Shown here: positions 25,252 to 37,223 of the stretch, one piece after another
Numbering within the stretch: the stretch's first letter is position 1
Layout: every line of letters starts with the position of its first letter
Assembly: GCA_021029095.1 (NCBI GenBank)
Contig: JAJOHG010000005.1
Coordinates: 682,001 to 746,000 of the forward strand
Source: Phellopilus nigrolimitatus
Taxonomy: Eukaryota; Basidiomycota; Agaricomycetes; Hymenochaetales; Hymenochaetaceae
DNA length: 64,000 nucleotides
Direction: 5' to 3'
Translations under genes and position numbers: made by a program
The notes under the pieces: generated by a model
Told to the model about the DNA's origin: nothing
Seen by the model: only the letters and a program-made list of their open reading frames with translations
The model's database searches: none

Positions 25252-27158
25252 TTAGAAATCCCGCTTTGCACCCGCAGTCAAAACTTCGACGCCCGTTTCC
25301 GTTATCCTATGATTCATCGTTCGTCATCAAGGATTTGCCCGCCTCTTGGATAAGGAAAACTCACAACAAGGTTTCCTCGAACTGAGCGCTCCTTTTCCCG
25401 TCTGCCGTAGTGTACGTCCAGTCGTCTGGCCAATGGATGCCATTCCACTTGCCGAGATTGATCATCTGGAGGAAGATGCGATAAAAGCAAGTTTAGCCAG
25501 CTGGCGAAAATACGGAAATGAAGGACGGCGGCCAACCGGTTCAATTGTAAATGCCTTCCGAAACTTGTCAGCGCTGAGCCTTGTCAAACCAATGAGAGGG
25601 GAAACTCACTATTCCAGGCTGCATTGTCCCAACAGCCTTATTTTTGGCATAGTGCGGTATGTACTTTGGGTTGCAATGGAAAAGGTCGTTTATCCCATGG
25701 CCCACGTAATTGCGCACAACAGAACAACCGTTGCGCTTGGCAATTGGCTCTCTAGTAGATTAGGATTCACAACAGTCGGATAAGGACGGATAAGGGCTAC
25801 GAACATCACTTTTCCGATGTCCCGGAACAAGGCGCCAGGTTTGCAGATTTTGATAGCCTCGTCTAAACACTCGCGAGTCGTTCGAATGAGGTTTTTAGAT
25901 TCTTCGTCGATTTCGCCGACTGCGTAGGTCTCGTTCACGTCTCCATGATAGCCTGCAAGTCCAGAAGCATTCTCAGTATCCATCCGCGTCGAGATCATGC
26001 CAGGTACATGCCGTCATAGTATAAACTGACGTCTGAGGTGCAGAGTGAGCCTTCGAAAGGAAAATTTAAAATGAAAAAGCCCGACCGATGTTGATGATAT
26101 CTCCGTCTAACAGTGGGCGGCGGTCTGGAATTCCATGGCAGATGGCTTCATTGATGGATCTGGACTGGTCGTGAATAGATGAACGGTCGCATTTTAACAA
26201 CATGCAAGAAAAAAACGATGACATACGTGCATACAGATTTAGGGAAGCATCCATAGTTCAAGGGTGAAGGATATGCGTTTCGCTCAATTGTCGCATTGTG
26301 AACTACTTCGTCTATTTCGTCGGTAGTTATACCAGGCTTAATTGCAGCCGCGGCTAGGTCTAAAACTTCTCGTGCAAGCTGCGCGAAGATTGGACGAGAT
26401 TGAGGGTCAATAATAGAGTTGAGCTGAACATCGGTTGCTCACTTTACAGGCAGTGCGCAGCTTCTCCTGTTCCTCTGACCTCAGTATCCGAGGAGGCCTC
26501 GTCTGCTCCAGGCTTTCAGATTTCGAAAACCCACGCACTTTGTACAGAATCAAGAAACGAAAAAAAGTCAGTTGGCTCACAGTCCTCGCGTGGAATAGAA
26601 GAAAGTCTTTATCCTACCATCATTAGCATAATCAGGTCTTCGGATGTGACTTGGCACTACGCGCTTCGGCGACAGAGGGTACATCGGTCTGAGAGAACCA
26701 GAAAAATCATAATTTCCGAAGGGATTGAAGTCATCGTCTGTACAGCATGTCAGGACTTCAGAAGAAGACGACAGATAAGCTTTACCTTTCTTGCTAATCG
26801 ACAGATTTATGAAGTCATGTATGCCTTTGTGTTGTTTCTAGAAATGATGTTACTTCTGCGATCCAAGCTTCACGCTGTATATTTTAGGTACCCCTGAACT
26901 CATCAGTGATAAGAACTAAGTTTTGCAGGACGCTGGATTCGACGCACATCCTGCTTTGAAGCACTCCTGGGTGCAGAAAAATGAACCTTTTATACCAATC
27001 CTGGATTTCAGGAAGAAACGAATAAGTCCCAAAAACGCGCTCGCTGATTTACGACGCACGCACTTGCTGCATGTCGGACATTCCAAGCGAGAGGGTGGCT
27101 TTGAGTTGATGCATGAGGAGCTTTGACACGGTGCTGCAGCAGGTTCCGTTGAGCTCAT
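25252..27158 (-). CDS. MAP1: methionine aminopeptidase 1
   Basis: This removes initiator methionine from nascent proteins on the ribosome. The N-terminus has the MetAP1 zinc-finger region ([14 protein letters not shown], then [17 protein letters not shown] across an intron). The middle reads [20 protein letters not shown] and RRPDYANDG. The catalytic pita-bread domain follows: [84 protein letters not shown] and, near the end, FTIEPMINLGKW. Both metal-binding Asp residues, the His (GHGI) and the FTIEP Glu are present. The intron at 25953-26011 needs a GC donor (G|GCATGT) to give YYDG-YHGD. It is divergent from the NYN gene, 207 bp away. Confidence 0.92.
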
Positions 27159-27365
27159 GGTTGGTTTATGCGATAGTCGTCGATGAGCAAAACAGTATCT
27201 TCAGTCGGCGATACGGAACGAGGGACCGTGATGCCGTGAAGTTCCAGACAGCAACTCCGAGCTTGCCGGACATGATGACCACGCCATGAAGGGCATGCAG
27301 CTGCATGCTGGCCTGGCTCCTACGCACCCGACACCGATAGTGCTCAGTGGCTCCCAGTTCGGTCC

Positions 27366-29670
27366 ATGTCATCGCCTAGCCAAGTTGCTGTTTTCTGGGA
27401 TTACGGTACGTATTTACCGAACGCATTACATGTCGACCATGTTTCAACTTCCGCGCTTGCGACGAAAGAGAATTGCCGTCCTCCGTCCAACGTATCGGGC
27501 TTCAGTGTCGTAGACAGAATACGACGCATCGTTGAAGATTTCGGCAATACCACGGTCTTCAAGGCTTATGTTGATTTATCGCTAGAATGTGCAAACGCAA
27601 GGTCGATTTTTCATTCTGAGCTTCAATCATCTGGACTATCAATCATACACTGTCCTCATAATGGTAGGAAGGACGTCGCCGACAAGATGATGCTCGGTAT
27701 GCATGTACCTTATCTTCTACAATAAACATTGTCTTCAATTTTCTGTAGTGGATATGCTTGCTTTCGCCATCGACAGTCCCGCCCCTGCGACAATCGTCCT
27801 CATTACTGGAGATCGAGATTTTGCTTACGCTGTCGCAATACTCAGATTTAGAGGCTATGAAGTTATCATCATTGCACCTTCTTCCATTGCTCATTTAAGC
27901 CTGAAGAGTCAGGCGTGCCGTCTATACGACTGGCAGAAAGATGTGGTTGGAAATGATGGTTCCCCGGCCGCTAAAGCTGGAGATATACGGGCGGACGAAT
28001 CACTGCTCACAGAAACAACTACGCTTTCGACAGGCCTGCCAGTATCGACTTCCCTTCCAAGTTACTCAAAATCGAAGCATGCTAGCGAATCACCTACGAA
28101 TCGGCATGTTGCATCAGCCAATCGTAATAAATCGTTTTCACTGCCGGCTCTTGGTCCCGAACATTTTTCACTGGGAGTAAAGGACGTGTCCATGGAGAAG
28201 CTGCAGAGACCGCCAATATCCGATGGATCTAAAGGCAACGGCCTAGATGCCAGCTACATGCCGTTCAGCGAAGACGAAGCATTCAAACCATACGATTCGA
28301 AGCATAACAGACCTTCGGAAAGCAGTGACGGTAATTGGTCGGCTGCGACTCGAATAGTCTTCGGAGAGGGGCTTGAGAGCATTGATGAACGGGAGCGGGA
28401 GAATTCGCCATTGGCGGCTTGCCATAAATCTCGTAATATTGAATACAAACTGAATTCTAGGGCACTACCTTTTCCTAAACCTGACCTCTTATCAGTGCCG
28501 CCTCTAATAACCGACGACACTTCATCTTCTCATAATTCTGTTGAGTACTTCTCTTCCGACTGCATGCCCGCACGCGACACGATCCTTTCAAGCCTAAACT
28601 CCGACACCTTCGCTCTTGACCCTAGCCCGACGGGTTCTCCAGGTGTCTCTAATTCCGATCTCCAATCCGACGTCCCTGAAGCTACCGTTCAACATGCCAT
28701 CATGCAGAATGCTGTTTCTCCAATTGCCAGCTCAAGTGAACTGGAAGGCATCTCGACTACTTGTGTAGATGCGCATCGCCAGTTTCCTGTACACCACTCC
28801 TACCTTGCTCGGTCAACTTCATTTGTACCGATGGAGACCGGTCTGCTCCAGACGTCGACTTTGCAGCATGAAGGCGCAGATTCGTGTACTGCTCTTGCAG
28901 GGCCCACACCTTCTGCCAACAAGTCGAATAAATCGTCAACGCCTCCTTCTACGCGTGCGAAGACGATTGCTGCTGGAGCGGAGACCTCGCAGATCCACAT
29001 TCCTGCCCTTCGGTTCGAAGAACTTATCAACTTCTTTATTGTCAGAAAGGCTCTAGAGGGCACCGAGAAAGTTCGCTCGGCAGAGCTCGCGACAGAGCTT
29101 CTCAGTCGCGATCCACAGGTCTATAAGAGAGCAGGTGTCACAAGGTTGAAGGAGTACATAATGGAGGCGAAGAAGGCCGATGTCATCATTAGCCCCCTCC
29201 TAGATGCTGAGGGCGACGCCTCGGTCGAGATGAACCCGAAGTTATACGCAGACGCTTCTCATATGCCGAGACATTCCGAAATAAGGGCCGCGACTACCAG
29301 TCTCACAGGCGTCAGTAAGCCGGAAGTGGCAGAAATATTCAAACCCCTTGTCAATGTCCTTCGTGCAGAAATAGCGCCTCACCGAGTATTATATTGTCGT
29401 CTTGGGGAACTCCTTAAAAAGCAGTATCCCAGCGTCTACACTCAGGCAGGTGTTACCGGGCTTACTGCATATCTAAAGAAGGCTAGTGAAGCAGGTATTG
29501 TCGGGCTTGGAGGAATTGCTCCATGCCAGTGGGCTGAACTCGCAGTGAATGACTATGTACTAGCTTCCGGACTGTACAGTCATTCACCGGTCAATGGGAC
29601 ATCAAATCGCCATCGCGAACTCAGCCAGATTTTGCCCCTTTTTCACAAAACAAAAAATGATGACAGGTAA
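27366..29670 (+). CDS. NYN-domain RNase-like protein with tandem C-terminal LOTUS/winged-helix-like repeats
   Basis: The N-terminal NYN domain, a PIN-like nuclease fold, is clear: VAVFWDYENC across the first intron, then CPHNGRKDVADKMML, LAFAIDSPAPATIVLITGDR and DRDFAYAVAILRF. These carry the acidic residues expected of the active site. A long Ser-rich, probably disordered middle follows. Two C-terminal repeats align with each other: RDPQVYKRAGVTRLKEYI (about 29109) and QYPSVYTQAGVTGLTAYL (about 29422). Both resemble OST-HTH/LOTUS RNA-binding modules, so the architecture recalls animal MARF1/limkain b1. Two introns follow GTACGT and GTATGC donors. The last 31 codons lie in an inverted-repeat element, so the native C-terminus is probably lost. 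Confidence 0.85.
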
Positions 29671-30373
29671 ACAGACTACTGTAGAACATCCTCGCAGAAT
29701 TTCGTATAAAAATAAGGAGAAGTGAAAGAGGTATGGTAAAAACAAAAAGCTGTGACGTTTTTGTTCCTCACCGCTCAATGGGACAGTAGTTTTCCCACGA
29801 CCCTGACCACAGTAGTAGAGTAACTACGAGTGATACCGACCACCAGATGATATGGTAAGTGCATGTACTGGTAGCTACAGATGTACTCTTCGTTAATATG
29901 CTTTTAACCATGTATTTTTATTGCGCCAAGTAATTAAATTGTCTTCGAAGTCATCTAGGACACCTATGGGACTTCTGTAACACCTGTGACCTGTTGATAG
30001 GATAGTGCATATATACTGTCATTCTCAAGATAGGTTCAAATTCTCCTTCACATAATATCATTTTTAAGTTTAGAAAATATTCTCCTCTCATTATATGAAA
30101 AAATAAGTGCTGGTTCAAAGGGAGAAAATGTGTGCGGAAGGCAGAATGTATTATGTCACACCAAGTTGCAGTTACCATTTTAGCACACTTTGACAGTATT
30201 TTGAGCATTTCTCAAGTAATACTGAGCCTGGCTGGCTCACACTTGGTAGACAGTACTTTAGTATGTATTGAAGCTCGAAATCGCAAAAATTAAATTAGAA
30301 AACGGTCGAGAAATGGGTGTTCAAGGCGGGTGTCCCATTGACCGGTGGTGTCCCATTGACCGGTGAATGACTG
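29577..30373. mobile_element. non-autonomous TIR element (MITE-like) flanked by TA
   Basis: A 25-bp perfect inverted repeat beginning CAGTCATTCACCGG lies at 29577-29601 and 30349-30373. Each end is flanked directly by TA (29575-29576 and 30374-30375). Ends starting CAGT with a TA target duplication are typical of Tc1/mariner-pogo-type DDE elements. The 797-bp interior has no transposase frame. Extra copies of the CAATGGGACA core occur at 29776 and, inverted, at 30331-30340, as expected for subterminal transposase-binding sites. The left end is read in frame as the tail of the NYN gene. Confidence 0.75.
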
Positions 30374-30375
30374 TA

Positions 30376-31207
30376 TGTACTGTAACTGACAATGTGTATT
30401 ACTACGTATAATGGTAATTCGATGTTATAATTTTGAATAAAGTATGGATTTCGCAAGGTAAATTGAGGTGGTATTACGTGTTCACGTGTCCATTCATTTC
30501 TCCTAGACCAGATACACCCCTTCTGCTTGAAAGACGAGTTACGCCAGAACCTTTCTGATTGTTCCGGAGAGATCCTGACTACTCTGTAGCAAAGCAAACG
30601 TTGAACAAACCATCCAATTTATCTGGCGATAGGTATTCGCGTCGAGTTTCAAGGACTATTCTACTCTATTTCATGTACATTATGATGGTATTCACAGCCC
30701 CCTGTCTGGCAAGCAACTTAAAAAAAAAATTACATCGAACTGAATAAACAGATTTGAAATGTCTGATTCAGGAACGCATGGTGAGAGATTTCGCTGATAG
30801 TCGGGTACTTTGAAAACTATAAATCGACAGCGTTTGGTTAGAAATAACTTATTCGACGAAACGCCGAATTTGCACGTTCCTTCTTGTGTAAATGCTTGTA
30901 CATGTGGCTCACATCGCCGAGTCTGGTAATCGAAGTTGACCCAATCGGGCGAGAGGCGATGCCGATCATCCTGGAGAAGTACACCATTCTTATTCCGGAT
31001 TGCGTGCTTTGAGCACAAAATTTCTCAATGCTTTGGCAGGACAAAATTGGATGATGACTTTCTCGCGCGTTACATAGCGATACAGGTCCACCAACGTCAA
31101 GGGGCTTGAATCGCTCATGCGTTCCTGTGTTCCTGTGTTCTGCCTCGACCGCTCATTCCTCATAACGCCCGTCTATTACGCGTTTACGTAGAGATCCACC
31201 CACATTC
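30376..31207. other. intergenic, no supported gene
   Basis: AT-rich sequence with short frames on both strands and no recognisable product. It ends at the sulfate permease promoter. Confidence 0.5.
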
Positions 31208-31215
31208 TATATAAA
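31208..31215 (+). promoter_or_regulatory. TATA box of the sulfate permease gene
   Basis: TATATAAA lies 42 bp before the ATG at 31257, a close but plausible spacing with a short leader. Confidence 0.55.
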
Positions 31216-31256
31216 GCGGGAAAGCTTCTGCTGGCCTTCTCAGAAGGCCCCTCACT

Positions 31257-34023
31257 ATGGCATCCTCTGTCAAGAGTTTTGTCAAGCACACGATTGGCTA
31301 TCCTGACCGCGATGTACCGACAGTTACTACAATTCAATGGGTGAAAAGAGTGTCCTCGAGAAGCCCAAAGGAACAAGTCAGTCATGTTTCATGAAGCTCT
31401 ATAGCATGTATCGTCTTATGTGTGGTAATAGGTTCTTGACTACCTTAAGAGCCTTTTTCCGATATTTGGATGGATTGGTCGTTACAGTGCGTACTCGTCG
31501 TCCCTCCTTCACGCCCAGGTGCTGACCGTCTCTCATCAGATTTAGGATGGTTAACTGGTGACCTCATTGCCGGTATAACTGTGGGGATTGTCCTCGTTCC
31601 TCAGAGTATGTCGTACGCACAGATTGCAACCTTGGAACCGCAGTATGGCCTTTACTCTGCCTTCGTCGGAGTGTTCGTTTATTGCGTGAGCTTCTTCCGG
31701 ATAGAAACTAAGGCCTGTGTTTGCTGATGAACGCATTGTAGTTTTTCGCGACGTCGAAAGATGTGTCGATCGGCCCCGTTGCCGTCATGTCTCTCACCGT
31801 GTCCCAGATCATCAAGCACGTCAATGAGTCGCATCCGAATGTCTGGGCTGCACCGACGATTGCTACGGCCGTCTCCTTCATCTGTGGATTCATCGTCCTC
31901 GGGATAGGAATTTTGAGACTCGGGTGGATCGTCGAATTCATTCCTGCTCCCGCTGTGAGCGGTTTTATGACGGGTTCGGCCATTAACATCATCGCTGGCC
32001 AAGTACCGGGACTCATGGGCATTTCTGGATTTGAGTAAGTACGCATTTCAAAAAAAAAAAGAAGGCTCGAAGTATATCTCTAACGTATTCGAAAAGTACT
32101 CGTGGAGCAACCTATAAAGTCATTATCGATTCTTTAAAGGGTTTGCCTCGTACGGATCTCAACGCTGCTTTCGGTCTCCCCGCACTTGTCGCTCTCTACG
32201 GCATTCGGATTCTTTTCGACAAGCTATCGAAACGCTACCCGCACAAGGGTAAGCAGTCCTTGATTTCTACCCATCATCTATCTACTTAATATGCTCAATT
32301 AGCGCGCATTTTCTTTTTCGTGTCGATTCTGCGAAATGGTTTTGTTATAATCGTCTTAACCATTGCGTCTTGGCTCTCTATGCGCCATCGCGTAAACTCC
32401 AAGGGCCAGTATCCAATCAAGATTCTCCTAACCGTTCCGAGTGGCTTCCGAGTAAGTTCTGTAGTCTCTTTCTCAGGTTTCGTCGAGCTCCAATGTCCAC
32501 AATTCGACAGCATGTTGGCCCTCCTACCATTGATAGAGACCTCATTTCGGCTCTTGCTAGCGAACTTCCATTGGCAACGATCATCCTACTTCTGGAGCAC
32601 ATCGCAATCTCGAAATGTGAGTATTTGTAAAGATCTGAAAGTCAGGAGGAGATTGATGAATTGTCATTAGCTTTTGGTCGTGTGAACGGGTATAAAATCA
32701 ATCCTAACCAGGAGCTTATCGCAATAGGTGTCGCGAACACCGTCGGGTCGGTTTTCAACGCATATCCAGCCACTGGATCGTTCTCTCGTTCAGCTTTGAA
32801 GTCCAAGAGTGGAGTCCGTACACCCATCGCTGGAATCTTCACTGGGATTGTCGTCATTGTCGCGCTATACGGCCTTACACCAGCATTCTTCTGGATACCG
32901 AACGCTAGCTTGTCTGCAATCATCATTCATGCCGTTGCTGACCTCGTCACGAAGCCCCCCCAAGTCTACAGCCTATGGCGCATTTCTCCTCTTGAATTCA
33001 TCATTTGGTTCGCCACGGTTCTCGTCACCGTCTTTTCGACCATAGAAGACGGCATTTACACAGCAATTATTGCCTCCCTTGTCCTCCTTCTTGTCCGCGT
33101 AGCTCATCCGCGCGGCTACTTCCTTGGCAAAGTTGCTCTTAGCTTCAAAGGGACTGCGGACGCACCAAGAGAGATATACTTGCCACTCAACTCTAATGAC
33201 GGAAAGGAATCGATAGTCGGCGACATTGTCGTGCGCCCGCCGGAGCCAGGAGTTATCGTATACCGCTACGAGGAGAGCGTCCTCTACCCCAATTGTTCCC
33301 TTCTCAATACGACCCTGGTTCAGTACGTCAAGGAACACACGAAGCGTGGTAAGGACATCGGCTCTGTGAGCCTGAGTGACCGCCCGTGGAACGATCCGGG
33401 TCCAAGGCGCGGTCACGAAGCGGAGGAACTAGCGCGCGACGCGAGTAAACCCTTACTAAAGGCTATTGTGTTAGACTTTTCGTCCATGTAAGTTGTCTCG
33501 CGAGCTCTTCACGATTGCATCTCTGACTCCAATCGCCGCAGTTCGCACATCGATACAACTGGCGTCCAAGCCCTTGTGGACACTCGTACGGAAGTCGAGC
33601 GCTGGGCAGATCAATCCGTTGAGGTATATCCTTCTTATGTGCTGGAGAAGGGACGGAAAGACTGATGATTCTTAGTTCCATTTCGCTAGTGTGCTCTCAC
33701 CTTGGATCCGGCGTGGTTTAGTCGCAGGTGGCTTCGGAATAGGAAGGCCGTCTGTGAAGATCGCTACCGAGGTTGCACCTGTCGTTCCCTTCGATGACCT
33801 TCCTCATGACAACTCCCAGAGATCGCCTGTTGATGATCCAGAGTCGGTAGTCAAACGCCGAACCATCAAATTTGCCGCCGCATCCGATGAATCGGAGGAT
33901 CCGGGTTCATCTGCGACTCCGTTCTTTCACTTCGACCTTGTGACGGCCGTGAAGGCCGCCGAGCTCGGGACGTTGGCTAGTTCGACTCGTAGTTCTGAAG
34001 AGCAGACGGACTTGAAGCAGTGA
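31257..34023 (+). CDS. sulfate permease (SulP/SLC26 family, SUL1/SUL2-like)
   Basis: This is a plasma-membrane sulfate uptake transporter. The N-terminus leads to VLDYLKSLFPIFGWIGRY, then NLGWLTGDLIAGITVGIVLV and PQSMSYAQIATLEPQYGLYS, the SulP signature. Membrane segments continue (SFICGFIVLGIGILRLGWIV, GIFTGIVVIVALYGLTPAFF, IWFATVLVTVFSTIEDGIYT). The C-terminus has a STAS domain with KAIVLDFSSI-SHIDTTGVQAL across an intron, followed by an Asp/Ser-rich tail ending EEQTDLKQ. About ten introns near 50-60 nt are inferred. The total, roughly 740 residues, fits fungal sulfate permeases. Confidence 0.92.
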
Positions 34024-34297
34024 CCTTGCCATTTACTTATTGAATGTTGGCGGGCTTGTTTAATTATGTAATATGTCCTCGCATTCCTTATGCACGTACA
34101 TGTAGCTGTAATGTGTACCCTAGCTTACTGACAAAGGGAAAGAAAAGTATACGATTGGATCCAACCAAAACAACGAGTTTTCAAATAAAGTTCTAGGACC
34201 GAAGAATTGCAAGTCGTGATCGGTTACAGTCGGTTATTAGTCGGTTATTAGTCGACCTCAGAATTTGCATTAGCAGCGTCCATGTCTGACCTAAACA
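34024..34297. repeat. spacer with a short tandem repeat
   Basis: Between the permease stop and the next ATG. It holds three imperfect 10-11 bp units, CGGTTACAGT then CGGTTATTAGT twice, at 34220-34251. No gene seen. Confidence 0.6.
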
Positions 34298-35528
34298 ATG
34301 CGTATCGGTCTTGCTGTTGTCCGTAAATCTTGCCTTCGACGATGCTTCACCCAGAGCCACTTTCTTTCATCTGGTCACAATAAATGGTCCAAGATCAAAG
34401 ACAAGAAAGGCGCAGCAGACGTCAAGAAATCCTCAGTGTACACGAAGGCAGCTCGCGTACGTCTTTCTCATTACACGTGAACTTTCAAACAGGGCGTTAA
34501 ATTACAAACAGGACATCACTGTCGCTATACGATGTACGTTTATCTTTAAAATCTGCTAGTAACGCAGGATGAACGCGCGAGATAGCTGGAGGGTCCGACC
34601 CCAATGTAAACGGCACGTTGGCGAACATACTGAAGGCAGCAAAAGCTATCGGCGTCCCAAAAGATAATATTGAAAAAGCTATAGCCCGTGTTCGTGTTCT
34701 TCCTTGTTCTCGCGCATCTATCTTTTAATATAGAATATAGGCGACAGGCGAGATAGGAAAGGATGCAAATTCATACGTGGTTTATGAAGTTATGGCTTAC
34801 GGTAGTGTGGGCGTCATAGTGTAAGTCTTCAGTGTTTGCAGGTATACACGCCCGATGAACGACTTGTTTAGAGAATGTTTGACAGATAACGGAACCCGAA
34901 CGATTTACAAGCTTCGAGAAATTTTCAATGAATACAGGCCAGTAATTTACTCGTTTTACATCATAGGTTATAAAATTTTGATCTCACTTTCCCCTTCCTT
35001 CTTATGCAGCTGTCACCTTGCGCCAGTAAAATATATGTTCGATAAGATTGGTCGTGTACAAGTATCCGTTCCTCAAACTGCTGAGCGAGATTCGCGGATT
35101 GAGACCATCCTGGAGGCGGCCGGGTCCGTAGGAGGGGAAGACTTCGAAATTTTAGAGGACTCTGATATCGTGGAAGTCTGTATCATCAGTGCTTCTCGTC
35201 TATTGTATTTGGCGTCGTCGTCTGATGTGCTTCTGCAGTACTTCTGTCCTCCGGAATCTTTAGACGGCATGACAAAGGCCATTTCACAGGTATCAGGAAG
35301 CGACACTGTCGTGTCCAGTGAAAGTATTTTCCGAGCCAAGGATGCTGTTAATGATTTCGAGGAAAGCTTGGTGGAGAAAGTAATGGGAATGAAGGATGCT
35401 CTAGAGGGAAATGAAGATTGCGTTCGAGTCTGGAGTGAGTTGAGTTTGAACAAACTAGCGTCTTGGGTTCTTACATCTCTTCCACAGCAACCATAGATTC
35501 TCGCATCTGTGCTAACGATGACGAGTAA
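34298..35528 (+). CDS. TACO1/YebC-like mitochondrial translational activator
   Basis: This is a YebC/TACO1 family protein. The mitochondrial members promote translation of polyproline-containing or COX1 transcripts. The presequence (MRIGLAVVRKSCLRRCF) leads to SSGHNKWSKIKDKKGAADVK, the YebC hallmark. Later blocks are TLANILKAAKAIGVPKDNIE, VVYEVMAYGSVGVI, ECLTDNGTRTIYKLREIF, MFDKIGRVQVSVP and FEILEDSDIVEVEYFCPPES (across an intron). The last exon is short and ends ICANDDE after a GTGAGT...CAG intron. Length and motifs match the family. Confidence 0.88.
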
Positions 35529-35808
35529 AATTATTTACACAAGGGTCTACTAGAGCACGTTGTAAATTACATAGTCTTTCGATTTATTTTTCTCCTTCAA
35601 TTTTAGCTTCGTTGGCAGGCATTCCACACGTGGCTCTTGAGTAGATACAATCTTGCTTGCCGTCGCCTCAGTGGCTCCTGAGCGCTCTTGGGCATCATCT
35701 TCACCCTCCCTTTCACATTCTCGCCAAAATCTGTGCGCAGCGCGCCTGTTCTTCCTTCTCCTATTCAGTCTTCACGAGCCCTTTATCACGAAAGTCAATC
35801 AATTCCAG
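35529..35808. other. intergenic spacer and 5' leader
   Basis: Holds the 3' end of the YebC-like gene and a CT-rich leader for the WD40 gene. A frame open upstream of its ATG from 35653 reads through but lacks coding character before 35809. Confidence 0.5.
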
Positions 35809-37056
35809 ATGTCTTACCCCGTCAGAGCCGTGCCGCTCGTCGCGCCAGGTCATACTCGTCCTGTCACCCATCTGTCGTTTTCTGTCCTAGAAGACGACGG
35901 GACATACCTTCTTGTGTCAAGTTGTAAAGATGGGAATCCCATGCTTCGGGATTGGAAAGGCGATTGGATAGGAACCTTCATCGGTCATAAAGGTGCCGTT
36001 TGGTCAACAAAACTGTCTCTAGATTGCTCAAAGGCTGCAACTGGGAGTGCCGATTTCACTGCGTGAGTATTCTACGCTACCGACATTGAGATGATATATA
36101 ATGCTTATGGGGCAATTTTAATGCTCAGCAAGATATGGGATGCATATTCCGGCAATGCTTTGCACTCATTTCCGCACAACCACATCGTTCGCAGCGTAGC
36201 GTTGTCACCGACTGCAGAACACCTTCTTACCGGCGGTCAGGAGAAGAAGGCTCGAATCTTCAACCTTACACGGCCAGACGCTACTCCGGATTTCTTGGGT
36301 GGAGACTCGAATGCGCTTTGCCATGACGGGACTATCAAAAGTGTCGTGTGGACCGGAGAAAACATTGGTGTAACTGCTGGAGAGGACGGGTTTATCAAGT
36401 GTGTAGTCATCACCGACTGTGTCCTCTTTTTCTTCTCATGTGCGTTACATCCGGCATTTCGCGTCGCAGGTGGTGGGATTTTCGTTCAAGACAAACTATC
36501 ACGAGCGTAAAGTTCTCGAATCCTATCACGTCGATGGAACACTCCATCCAGACACAGCGTATCGTCCTCACATCGGGAAAGACGGTGGCGTTTATCCCAG
36601 CACTTCCTTCCCAAGCACCAACGCATAGTCTTGAACTGCCTTATTCACCCTCGTCTGCATCTCTTCATCCAATCATGCAAGATCGCTTTGTGACTGGCAA
36701 CTTGGGAGACCAATGGGTCCGCATTCACGGTGCAGTGGAGGGCGAGGAGCGGGAAGTCTTGAAGGGACATCATGGGCCCGTACATTGTATTGAATACAGC
36801 CCCGATGGTGAGATGTTCGCGAGTGGTAGCGGTGAGTTTTCGAGCAGTTTCGAGAGACGCTTATTGCTGATCACTTCTACTTACACTATTTTCTTTTTTT
36901 GTTTTCAGAGGATGGTGAGCGAGCCAAATTTGTTCCGAGGCCTTTTTTTGTATTGACAGATGGAATATAGGTACAATCCGACTGTGGCAAACGACTCCGG
37001 GTGTGACGTACGGCTTATGGCAAGGGGGTGCTAATGGAAACGGTACTTTGCACTAA
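35809..37056 (+). CDS. STRAP/UNRIP-like WD40 repeat protein
   Basis: A single seven-bladed WD40 propeller, similar to serine-threonine kinase receptor-associated protein (UNRIP). Repeats are visible as GHTRPVTHLSFS, GHKGAVWSTKLSLDCSKAA, AKIWDAYSGNALHSFPHNHI, GGQEKKARIFNLTRPD, HDGTIKSVVWTGENIGV, KWWDFRSRQTITS, LKGHHGPVHCIEYSPDG and GTIRLWQTTPGVTYGLWQ. The end is GGANGNGTLH. Between GSG and GTIRLW the reading S-E-D-G-T requires a 6-nt exon, AGGATG at 36909-36914, set between introns of 77 and 56 nt. STRAP acts in SMN-complex assembly and kinase signalling in animals. The fungal role is inferred only. Confidence 0.85.
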
Positions 37057-37223
37057 TATCTGGCTACTAAATTTAATGATTTTTTTTTACGATAATGCCA
37101 TGGAAGTTCGTTGATCGAGCGTGGTTGGAGAAGGCGGGGTCGCAACTTATATCATTGTACTTCATTTCATGCTTGTCGTTATTCAGTTTCAGTAGAGAAA
37201 AGTAAATCAATGGGACTTGATGG

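Noticed and set aside
27166..27372. Minus-strand 68-codon frame between MAP1 and the NYN gene
   Set aside because: It occupies the shared promoter and overlaps the NYN start. Adding it upstream of MAP1 would displace the normal MetAP1 N-terminus.
30033..30042. GGTTCAAATT resembling a tRNA B box
   Set aside because: No acceptor stem, anticodon arm or A box can be placed around it, and it lies inside the inverted-repeat element.
34220..34251. CRISPR-like short repeats
   Set aside because: Only three imperfect 10-11 bp tandem units, no spacers, and the genome is eukaryotic.
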